Position numbers and translations under genes: made by a program
Notes under the pieces: generated by a model
Databases searched by the model: none
What the model was told of the DNA's origin: nothing
What the model saw: the letters and a program-made list of their open reading frames with translations, nothing else
Part shown: positions 1-7,067 of the stretch, piece after piece
Layout of the letters: each line of letters begins with the position of its first letter
Position numbering within the stretch: the first letter of the stretch is position 1
From: Planctomycetota bacterium
GTDB taxonomy: Bacteria > Planctomycetota > UBA8108 > JACQVS01
Assembly (NCBI GenBank): GCA_028280485.1
Contig: JANQLS010000129.1
Span: 1-41,286 of the forward strand
DNA length: 41,286 bases
Direction: 5' to 3'

Positions 1-172
1 CTCTAATTAGTTCCTGTTGATTAAACAGGAACTAAGCCGAGTTGGGATCAACTCGGCCGGTAAACATAGGCTCGTAGAGCCTATGTTTTGCGGAGTGCAG
101 ACAATTCGAAGAATTGTCGAAACGGTTGAAACGCACTCCGAAGGAGTTTGTTTCAACGGAAACTAATTAGAG
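1..172. repeat. Structured multi-hairpin repeat, copy 1
   Basis: A 172-base element made almost entirely of inverted repeats. TTAGTTCCTGTT (7-18) pairs with AACAGGAACTAA (24-35). GCCGAGTTG (36-44) pairs with CAACTCGGC (49-57). AAACATAGGCTC (62-73) pairs with GAGCCTATGTTT (77-88). GACAATTC (100-107) pairs with GAATTGTC (111-118). GTTGAAAC (125-132) pairs with GTTTCAAC (150-157) around ACTCC-GAA-GGAGT (135-147). The two ends (1-18 with 155-172) form an outer stem with one mismatch and one wobble. Related copies lie at 23124-23265 and 41124-41286. Differences between copies preserve the pairing. No reading frame or T-tract was seen. It may be a dispersed non-coding element or a bidirectional terminator; the function is not known. 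Confidence 0.9.
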
Positions 173-906
173 GAGCAATTTTCCTTCCAAGTACTCAATT
201 AAAATCTATATATCTCAGTCTGGTTCTTTTAATTAAGATTAAGTTTAGAATGGGGAAATAATGGTATAAAAAAGAGAATATTTAAAGCTTTTAAGAGCGA
301 AATAAGTCGCAGTATTTTTTCGCATAGGGGAATTATTCGAATTGAATTCAAGAGGACCTTCACTAAAGTGCCCTCTGAATTTGAATTTATTTCGTGTACG
401 AATTTTTGAGTGCAATGGAGATGTGGGTATCGAAATGCTTTTTAGTTTTTAAGCTCTCTTCATCAAGGCCGAAAAGTTTTCAGTGCTTCAAGAAGCTCTT
501 AATTAGAATCCTACCAAGAACACGTCCATGGCATGAAATGTGCTGTTTTTAGATGTGATCGTATTGGCTAAATAAGCAAGTTTCGTGGGTGACATTTTAT
601 GCCTTAGTGAATATGTCACGTGTTCTTATCGTTGAGGTTGGACCTTTGAATTCAATTCGAATTGGCTACCTCTATCATAAATGTCCGATACTTGAAGAAG
701 CTTTTACGTACTCAAAATGCTTTACGAATTTCCGACTTCTCGCAACTCATGATTGATAATCACCGTGTCTCCTTCGCAAGCCAACCTGACCCTGATCGGG
801 GTGATTTATTTGGCCTTCGTATTTCAAAGATTGGGGCGCATAGCTAAAGAGGTCTACGGTTCAGTTTTGGCAGGTAAAGTCTTAAACGGTATTTAGGAGA
901 TCTGAG
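173..906. other. Long AT-rich intergenic region without a convincing gene
   Basis: This stretch of 734 bases lies between repeat copy 1 and the NTF2-like gene. It is AT-rich and has stops in all frames. The longest open stretch (662-847, TTG start) has no ribosome binding site and no recognisable family. It holds a 17-base inverted repeat pair (335-351 and 646-662, entered separately) and an imperfect hairpin around CACTAAAGTG at 361-370. AGGAG at about 896-900 is the ribosome binding site of the next gene. Confidence 0.6.
335..662. repeat. 17-bp inverted repeat pair bounding about 330 bp (MITE-like)
   Basis: ATTCGAATTGAATTCAA at 335-351 is the exact reverse complement of 646-662. The similarity continues imperfectly inward for about 7 more bases (GAGGACC on one side, GGACCT on the other). 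The enclosed DNA of about 290 bases has no good reading frame. This is the shape of a miniature inverted-repeat element. The arms contain the short palindromes TTCGAA and GAATTC, so part of the match could be chance. No target-site duplication was recognised. Confidence 0.4.
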
Positions 907-1281
907 ATGGCTGATGAACATCCCAATATCACCCTGCTTAAACGACTTGATTTAAAAAACATCCCAGCTGCAAAGGAATTCTTCACTGAAGATTTTGTTT
1001 GGCACTACTTCAATTCGCGACTTCCTGAACTCCAGGGTGATTTTGTAGGTTTGGAGGGGCTCGGTTCATTCTTTGAGAAGCTGCACCATAAGACAGGGGG
1101 AACTTTCAGGGTGGAGCCAGTATCCATTTCGGCTGCAGGAGATGCTCTGGTGGTCACTCACTCTAAGAATAGTATGACCATCGGGGGTAAAGAGATCGTC
1201 GTCGATGCGGTAGTCGTCTGGCGTTTTGCCGAAGGCCGAATCGCCGAAGCCTGGGACATTCCGGCTGTCGATGCAGGGTAA
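907..1281 (+). CDS. NTF2-like (SnoaL/ketosteroid isomerase-type) small protein
   Basis: A 124-residue protein with the fold signature of the NTF2-like superfamily. It has an N-terminal helix pair, an aromatic-rich strand (DFVWHYFNSRLPELQGDFVG at about residues 29-48), a GLGSFFEKLH helix, and C-terminal strands ending VVWRFAEGRIAEAWDIPAV, the usual end of SnoaL-like domains. Family members are polyketide cyclases, isomerases or uncharacterised ligand-binding proteins; the substrate here cannot be read from sequence. The start is supported by AGGAG about 8 bases upstream. There is no signal peptide, so it should be cytoplasmic. It is followed after 43 bases by a membrane protein gene with its own ribosome binding site. 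Confidence 0.8.
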   Translation: MADEHPNITLLKRLDLKNIPAAKEFFTEDFVWHYFNSRLPELQGDFVGLEGLGSFFEKLHHKTGGTFRVEPVSISAAGDALVVTHSKNSMTIGGKEIVVDAVVVWRFAEGRIAEAWDIPAVDAG

Positions 1282-1324
1282 CGTTTTTAGTTGATGATGG
1301 TTCTCCTCAAGAAGGGAGATAGAG

Positions 1325-2551
1325 ATGAGACGTAGGACGACAGCAAACGCACGAACCTGTGGTCGCCTCGAGGACAATACGAAGATCTTCAAAACTTCTT
1401 GGAGATTGTCTTTCCGGTTGTTTTTATGCACTTCCCTAGTATGGGTCTCACTCTTAGCTCTTTTTGTTGCCCCTGTTAATGCGCAACAAGAAGCGGAAAC
1501 CCTTGTACTCGGAAAGGATCACTTCCTTGCGGGTGGCACCGTGACCTTCAACAAGGATAACGTCGACGACCTGTTTATGGCTGGTGAGACTGTACATGCG
1601 AAATCCGACATATCTGGATCAGCTCATTTAGCCGGTCGCAGCGTAGAAGTAATGGGTACCGTCGGGGGAGATGCCTATCTGGCGGGAATGAATCTTGTGT
1701 TAGGCGGAAAGGTAGTCGGTGATGCGACCTTGGCTGGTTACGATGCCCGTGTTGGGGAGGTGGGGGGAGACCTTCGTCTTGCCGGAAGCGTACTGGTCGT
1801 TCAAGGGCCAGTCGCGGGGTGCGCATTAATTGATGGCGACGAAGTTAGGATCGAGGGACCGATATTAGGAGATGTCCTACTAAAAAGTCGGACGTTGAGT
1901 TTCTCAGACGAAGCTCGAATTGAAGGACAACTGATCCTCTTTGAGGAAGAACTGGGAATGCAATCCATTCCCACCCGTGTCGCACCCGAGGACCGAATCG
2001 AGCGACGTGAGATCTGGGAGTGGGAGGATTCGACTTCTGACTCAAAGCTAACAAGCTGGTCGCAAGTGGTCATCGCATATTGTATTCAAGTCCTCGTGAT
2101 TTCTTTGTTAGCAATTCTGGCGGCGGGCGTAGCCCCGCAAAAGATCGCGGGACTACGACGGACAGTATTCGATCATCCGATTCGAGCTCTGATGCGTGGA
2201 TTCTTCGTGGAGTCTGCGGTTATGGGTTCTTGTATTCTCTTTGCAATGACCTTGATCGGTATCGTGCTTATCCCAATATCCCTGCTCGTTACCTTGGTTC
2301 TGGGGGGCATAGGTTACGTAGTAGCCGTGTACTGTCTTGGTGTCGGCCTGCTACTTGTCTTTGGGCGGCCAGAACCTGACGGATTTGGAACAAGAGCGCT
2401 TGCCGCGGTTCTTGGTGCAGTAGTCGCTCGGTCCCTCGCGCTAATTCCTTTTCTCGGCTGGTTTACATTCCTCGCGCTTACGCTGGTTGGAGTGGGGGCC
2501 TTCACGTTCAATTGGTGCCAAGCTAAACCCGTTCTCGCAAATGGAAGCTAA
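1325..2551 (+). CDS. Exported beta-repeat (polymer-forming/bactofilin-like) membrane protein
   Basis: A 408-residue protein. A basic N-terminal region of about 35 residues leads into a hydrophobic segment ending APVNAQ (about residues 40-54), which looks like a signal peptide or anchor. Residues 60-210 are short beta repeats with GD, GG and LAG turns (for example SGSAHLAGRSVEVMGTVGGD), as in bactofilin or polymer-forming domains. About residues 245-400 hold four to five hydrophobic segments. This beta-helix plus multi-span layout occurs in uncharacterised polymer-forming membrane proteins. A role in the envelope is inferred. GGGAG upstream supports the ATG at 1325; an ATG at 1425 would give a shorter signal peptide and cannot be excluded. 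Confidence 0.7.
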   Translation: MRRRTTANARTCGRLEDNTKIFKTSWRLSFRLFLCTSLVWVSLLALFVAPVNAQQEAETLVLGKDHFLAGGTVTFNKDNVDDLFMAGETVHAKSDISGSAHLAGRSVEVMGTVGGDAYLAGMNLVLGGKVVGDATLAGYDARVGEVGGDLRLAGSVLVVQGPVAGCALIDGDEVRIEGPILGDVLLKSRTLSFSDEARIEGQLILFEEELGMQSIPTRVAPEDRIERREIWEWEDSTSDSKLTSWSQVVIAYCIQVLVISLLAILAAGVAPQKIAGLRRTVFDHPIRALMRGFFVESAVMGSCILFAMTLIGIVLIPISLLVTLVLGGIGYVVAVYCLGVGLLLVFGRPEPDGFGTRALAAVLGAVVARSLALIPFLGWFTFLALTLVGVGAFTFNWCQAKPVLANGS

Positions 2552-2584
2552 ACGTTCTTCATGTCGAGGCTCTCTACGTTATAC

Positions 2585-2627
2585 GAATCGTTGAATTATC
2601 GATTCTGTTCGGTCGATAAGGTTATCG
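2585..2627. other. Two adjacent small inverted repeats downstream of the beta-repeat gene
   Basis: GAATCG (2585-2590) pairs with CGATTC (2600-2605). CGATAA (2614-2619) pairs with TTATCG (2622-2627) across a GG loop. They lie 34 bases after the stop of the preceding gene and could slow or end transcription, but no T-tract follows. The assignment is weak. Confidence 0.3.
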
Positions 2628-2755
2628 TCGAATTTGGACACTGCTTCGATAAAGAGACTGAAAAATCATCAGTATTAATGAACGGATTCCGGTGACGATG
2701 CACTTTGATATCATACTCTGTCAGATTTAGGTCCAATCAATGAATTAGGTTACCA

Positions 2756-3703
2756 ATGAGAATTCTTTTCTTTGGCGCAGGACCTTTGGGATCCTTTTAT
2801 GCGCACCTTTTTTATCGATCAGGGGAAGATGTAACAATTCTTGCCCGCGGTAAAAGGTATGAATGGCTTACCCTTAATGGTTTGGTTTTAGTGAATGAAA
2901 TCACGGGTGAGAAGGAGGAGTCGCCGGTCAAAGTAGTGAAGGAGCTGAAGCCGGACGACGATTATGACCTCGTTATCGTTCTCATCAGGAAGAACAAATT
3001 GCAGCCTGTTCTTGAGACTCTTGCGTCTAACTCGAAGATTAAAAACATCCTCTTCATGGGTAACAACGCGCTAGGTTTCGATGAGTACTTGAAGTATTTA
3101 CCAGAAGGAAAACTCCTTTTTGGATTCCCCAGTGCGGGAGGTGGGCTTTGTAATCAAGTTGTTCACTATGCAGATCGGGAGAAGCCGAATGGTCGTCGTA
3201 GAGCAGTGACAATCGGAGAGCTGCTTCACACTTCAAACGGCAACATCTCAAAGGTAAAATCTCTCTTTGAATCTGCTGGAATTCCGATTGAAGTGACTAA
3301 CGATATCGATGGTTGGCTCAAATTTCATGTGGCTCTGGTGGCTCCGCTTGTCTGTGCACTTTACAAACACGATTGCAATAACTATCAGCTAGCGAAGGAC
3401 AAAGAAACCCTTCGAACGATGATCCGTGCGGTAAAGGAAGGGGGGCGCGTTCTCGAAAACCTTGGATTTAAAAAACGTCAGCCCTTCCGATTCAATCTCT
3501 TTTACTGGCTTCCGGAATTCATAATGATATTTGGAGTAAGAAAGCTTCTTATGAGTAAGTTCGCGGAGATAGCTTTTGCTTCGCACGCTAAGGCAGCTCG
3601 GGATGAGATGAAATGTCTCGTACTTGAGTTTCAGGAGTTGATTAAGAGAACAAAAGTTAAAACGCCAAATATCGATGTTCTGAGTAAATTTATCACCGTT
3701 TAA
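2756..3703 (+). CDS. Ketopantoate reductase-family (ApbA/PanE) dehydrogenase
   Basis: A 315-residue protein starting with MRILFFGAGPLGSFYAHLF, the glycine-rich Rossmann NADP-binding motif GxGxxG placed as in the ApbA/PanE family. DYDLVIVLIRKNKL (about residues 68-81) corresponds to the second Rossmann half. The C-terminal half is helical, as in the family dimerisation and catalytic domain, with a lysine in DGWLKFHVALVAPL (about residues 183-196) at the expected catalytic position. Classical members reduce 2-dehydropantoate in pantothenate synthesis, but many paralogues act on other 2-oxo acids or are uncharacterised. No other pantothenate gene is nearby, so panE is not assigned. AGGT just upstream of the ATG is a modest ribosome binding site. 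Confidence 0.8.
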   Translation: MRILFFGAGPLGSFYAHLFYRSGEDVTILARGKRYEWLTLNGLVLVNEITGEKEESPVKVVKELKPDDDYDLVIVLIRKNKLQPVLETLASNSKIKNILFMGNNALGFDEYLKYLPEGKLLFGFPSAGGGLCNQVVHYADREKPNGRRRAVTIGELLHTSNGNISKVKSLFESAGIPIEVTNDIDGWLKFHVALVAPLVCALYKHDCNNYQLAKDKETLRTMIRAVKEGGRVLENLGFKKRQPFRFNLFYWLPEFIMIFGVRKLLMSKFAEIAFASHAKAARDEMKCLVLEFQELIKRTKVKTPNIDVLSKFITV

Positions 3704-3752
3704 AATGGGATGCTTTCTTCGATGGGCTTCCATTTAAATCTAAACTTGAAGT

Positions 3753-3992
3753 TTGGAACTCAATATTAATTTAGAATCCATCTTCTACGAGCACCAAAAG
3801 AGCCGAGCCGTCCAGTTGGGTGATTGGAAGTTTGTTAATCGAGGCAAGTCCAACAAATGGGAGCTGTACAATCAAACTACTGACCGTACCGAGCAACAGG
3901 ACCTCGTGGTAAGCGAAGCGATGCACCTAAAATGGCTCAAAGAGCTTTGGCTGGAATGGGCGACCCGTAATCATGTGAAGCCGAGTAAATGA
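3753..3992 (+). pseudogene. 3' remnant of a sulfatase gene
   Basis: About 79 residues, open from a TTG at 3753, match the last part of type I sulfatases: an FYEHQKSRAVQLGDWKFV strand, then WELYNQTTDRTEQQDLV, then a helix ending WLEWATRNHVKP. In complete arylsulfatases of planctomycetes this WELY..DRTE..DL block is the extreme C-terminus of a protein of about 450-600 residues that carries the C/S-x-P-x-R formylglycine motif near its start. Nothing upstream encodes the rest: 3704-3752 is non-coding and is preceded by the reductase gene. It is therefore a truncated, probably dead gene. There is no credible ribosome binding site. Confidence 0.75.
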
Positions 3993-4017
3993 CAATTGAG
4001 GATGGGGATCTATTTGG

Positions 4018-6687
4018 ATGAGTATTCGGAATCTTAACTATTTATTTCAACCAAAGTCTATCGCTGTAATTGGAGCATCAATTCATCCCAATAAAATTGG
4101 CTGGGTGGTTACGAAAAATTTACTCAGCGCTGAATTTACAGGCCCAATCATGCCTGTCAATCCGAAATACACCTCAGTTGCAGGAGTACTCTGTTACTCT
4201 GAGATTTCAAAATTACCTCTTTGTCCAGAGCTTGCTGTCATTTGTACTCCAGCCCAAACGGTTCCTCAGATCATTCAAGAATTAGAAAGAAAAGGTACTA
4301 AAGCTGCCATCGTCTTAACTGCTGGGGTCTCTGATGTATTTGGAAAGTTGGATAAGGTTGAAAGCAAGGAATTCACTGAGGAAGTGGCTAAATACAATAT
4401 TCGGATTCTTGGACCGAATTGTCTCGGTTTGATAGCTCCGAGATCTGGATTGAACGCGAGTTTTTCGCACATACCTGCTCTCCCTGGGTCCATCGCATTC
4501 ATTTCTCAGTCTGGTGCACTTTGTACTGCTGTGCTCGACTGGGCTTATGAGCGTTCTATTGGTTTCTCGCATTTAGTGTCCTTGGGGGATTGCGCTGATG
4601 TCGATTTTGCAGACATGTTGGACTATCTTTCAGGGGACCCCAATACAAATTCAATTTTACTCTATATTGAAGCCATTACGGATGCTCGTAAATTTATGTC
4701 GGCTGCCCGTGCTGTTGCTCGGCATAAAATTGTTATTGTCGTTAAATCAGGAAGGGTGGAAGAAGGGGCTCGGGCGGCAGCATCTCATACGGGTGCGTTG
4801 GCAGGGAAAGATGAAGTCTACGATGCTGCCATTGAAAGATGTGGCATGCTCAGGGTTTTCTCAATCGAAGAGTTGTTTGATGCTGTAGAAACGCTCTCTA
4901 AAATGCAGCCCGATCAGGTCATTGAGGAAGACCTTACCATCCTTACTAATGGTGGTGGTCCTGGGGTAATAGCTACAGATTCATTAATAAAATCTGGGGG
5001 ACTCCTTACTGAGTTAGCCGAACCGACGATTCAAAAATTAGATGCTCTTTTGCCTGCAACTTGGTCTAAATCGAATCCCATCGACATCATTGGAGATGCT
5101 GATGGACAGAGGTACGAAAAAGCATTGGAACTCCTATTAGAAGCAAAGGAAGTAAATTCAGTCCTGATTTTACATGTTCCAACGGCTGTTTCTTCACGAG
5201 ATAACACTGCAAAGAAGGTTTGCCGAATTGCAAAAGCGAGTAAGAAAAATGTCTTAACAAGTTGGCTGGGTGAGGCCACTGCAGAATCTGCAAGGAAACT
5301 CTTTAGTGCTGAAGGGCTTCCCTCCTATGACACACCTGAGAGTGCTGTTGCTGGCTTCTTACACATTGTTAGGTATCAGAAAAATCAGGTGGCTCTTAGA
5401 GAAGTTCCCCCTTCAATCCTTGAGGATTTTGAGCCCGATTTTGATCTCGTTAAAAATGTTATCCAGAATGTTCTCGCCGAAGGGAGAGAGAGTTTAACTG
5501 AGATTGAAGCCAAACAAGTTATATCCGCCTATGGAATTCCAACTGTTAAAACCGATTACGTCGCCACTCCAGAAGAAGCTTATAGGTTGGCTGAGGAAAT
5601 TCGAGGTCCATATGTCCTTAAGATTGCTTCAACAGAAATTTCCCATAAATCTGATGTGGGCGGAGTTGCTCTCGATCTCAATACCTCTTTGGAGGTTAAA
5701 AATCGAGCTGTCGAGATGTTGTCTCACATTTCAGCTCTAAATCCCTCAGTAAATATTTCGGGTTTCACATTACAACAGATGATTCGACGACCCGATGCGT
5801 ATGAACTTATCATTGGAGTCACAATCGACCCAACCTTCGGCCCCGTTCTGTTATTTGGTCATGGAGGAATTGCAACGGAAGTTATCAACGACAAAGCATT
5901 AGGAATTCCACCTCTCAATTTTAATCTTGCGCGCGACTTGGTTTCTCGGACTCGTGTTTATCAGTTACTTCGTGGTTTTCGAAATCGGCAACCGGTCAAT
6001 TTTGAAGAAATATATAAGACATTGATAGGCCTGTCTCAACTGGCTACTGATTTTCCGCAAATTCAGGAACTGGATATCAACCCATTACTGTGCGATGAAG
6101 ATGGTGTGTTAGCGTTAGATGCAAGGATTCGTGTTTGTTCAAACGAAGAGAGTCAATTGTCCATTTCTCCTTACCCAAGAGAGCTTGAGGAGAAGGCCGT
6201 TCTCTCTTCTGGAGTGAAGGTCATTCTTAGGCCTATTCGTCCCGAAGATGAGCATGAGCATTTTAGTTTTTTTTCTCGCCTTTCAGACGACGATGTTCGG
6301 TTCCGTTTCTTTGGTTTAATTCGTTCTTTTCCTCACCAAGAAATGGTTCGCTACACTCAAATCGACTATGATCGAGAAATGGCGTTTATTGCTCAAGAAG
6401 AGTTAGGTTCTTCCAAAACATTAGGCGTCGTTAGAGCTATATTTGTTGGTCTAAGTGGTGATGTTGAGTTTGCAATGATTGTCGCATCTCACCTTAAGGG
6501 TTTAGGGCTGGGACCGTTACTCCTTAAGAAGCTTATTAAGTACTGTAAATCAAGGAATGCTAAAAGAATCATCGGTCAAGTCCAGACGTCCAATAAAGAC
6601 ATGCTAAAGTTAGCGACTAATTTAGGATTTTCTTCGAAAGCTGTGGGGGATGGAATGCTTGAAATTGTGTTAAAGCTGAAGGATTAA
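4018..6687 (+). CDS. NDP-forming acyl-CoA synthetase fused to a GNAT acetyltransferase (Pat-like)
   Basis: An 889-residue protein. Residues 1-470 resemble the alpha part of ADP-forming acetyl-CoA synthetase, with a CoA-binding domain (SIAVIGASIHPNKIGWVVTK) and two ligase-CoA domains. Residues about 490-705 are an ATP-grasp domain (EAKQVISAYGIPTVKTDYVA, then ISHKSDVGGV). Residues about 725-889 are a GNAT domain with the acetyl-CoA loop region GLGLGPLLLKKLI. This is the architecture of protein lysine acetyltransferase Pat/PatZ, which controls acetyl-CoA synthetase. H257 lies in SHTGALAG, the position of the phosphohistidine in true synthetases, so ligase activity may remain. GAGGAT upstream supports the start. 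It is followed by a 380-base gap and PEP synthase, consistent with a role in acetate/C3 metabolism. Confidence 0.85.
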   Translation: MSIRNLNYLFQPKSIAVIGASIHPNKIGWVVTKNLLSAEFTGPIMPVNPKYTSVAGVLCYSEISKLPLCPELAVICTPAQTVPQIIQELERKGTKAAIVLTAGVSDVFGKLDKVESKEFTEEVAKYNIRILGPNCLGLIAPRSGLNASFSHIPALPGSIAFISQSGALCTAVLDWAYERSIGFSHLVSLGDCADVDFADMLDYLSGDPNTNSILLYIEAITDARKFMSAARAVARHKIVIVVKSGRVEEGARAAASHTGALAGKDEVYDAAIERCGMLRVFSIEELFDAVETLSKMQPDQVIEEDLTILTNGGGPGVIATDSLIKSGGLLTELAEPTIQKLDALLPATWSKSNPIDIIGDADGQRYEKALELLLEAKEVNSVLILHVPTAVSSRDNTAKKVCRIAKASKKNVLTSWLGEATAESARKLFSAEGLPSYDTPESAVAGFLHIVRYQKNQVALREVPPSILEDFEPDFDLVKNVIQNVLAEGRESLTEIEAKQVISAYGIPTVKTDYVATPEEAYRLAEEIRGPYVLKIASTEISHKSDVGGVALDLNTSLEVKNRAVEMLSHISALNPSVNISGFTLQQMIRRPDAYELIIGVTIDPTFGPVLLFGHGGIATEVINDKALGIPPLNFNLARDLVSRTRVYQLLRGFRNRQPVNFEEIYKTLIGLSQLATDFPQIQELDINPLLCDEDGVLALDARIRVCSNEESQLSISPYPRELEEKAVLSSGVKVILRPIRPEDEHEHFSFFSRLSDDDVRFRFFGLIRSFPHQEMVRYTQIDYDREMAFIAQEELGSSKTLGVVRAIFVGLSGDVEFAMIVASHLKGLGLGPLLLKKLIKYCKSRNAKRIIGQVQTSNKDMLKLATNLGFSSKAVGDGMLEIVLKLKD

Positions 6688-7067
6688 AACTTATTTTTTT
6701 CGTAATTCTTAAAGTGAATCCATTACCTCAATTTCCACCTGCGATTTTTTTAGTTCACGGATAGATATCAACGACAACCCAATTTAGATAAATGAACCTC
6801 TTAATTCGAATTCATCTTAGACTCGATGGATACATTGCGAGGTAAAGATTCATATTTGATTCTGAGCAACTTGAGGGCGAAAAAAATCGCTATTATATTT
6901 CCGCGCGAGGAGAATTCCCCAGTGTGCTGGAGTGAGATAGTAGATCTGGGAACACTGTTTCTATCACTTAGGAGTATTTTGGCCTTAATACGAATTAATG
7001 AGAGTCTGGAACGCCCTTTGCAAAAATTAATCAGATAATAAAATTTGTTGTTTATGAGGAACTCGCC
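6688..7067. other. Intergenic leader upstream of PEP synthase
   Basis: A 380-base gap. It is AT-rich at both ends and has no credible gene. A 70-codon open stretch at 6826-7038 lacks a ribosome binding site and any family resemblance. ATGAGGAACTCGCC just before 7068 holds the ribosome binding site of the next gene. The long untranslated leader could carry regulation of ppsA, but no riboswitch family or terminator was recognised. Confidence 0.5.

Noticed and set aside
662..847. A 61-codon open frame with a TTG start in the first gap
   Set aside because: No ribosome binding site, no recognisable family, and it begins inside one arm of an inverted repeat. Treated as non-coding.
6826..7038. A 70-codon open frame before PEP synthase
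   Set aside because: No ribosome binding site and no domain-like composition; more likely untranslated leader.
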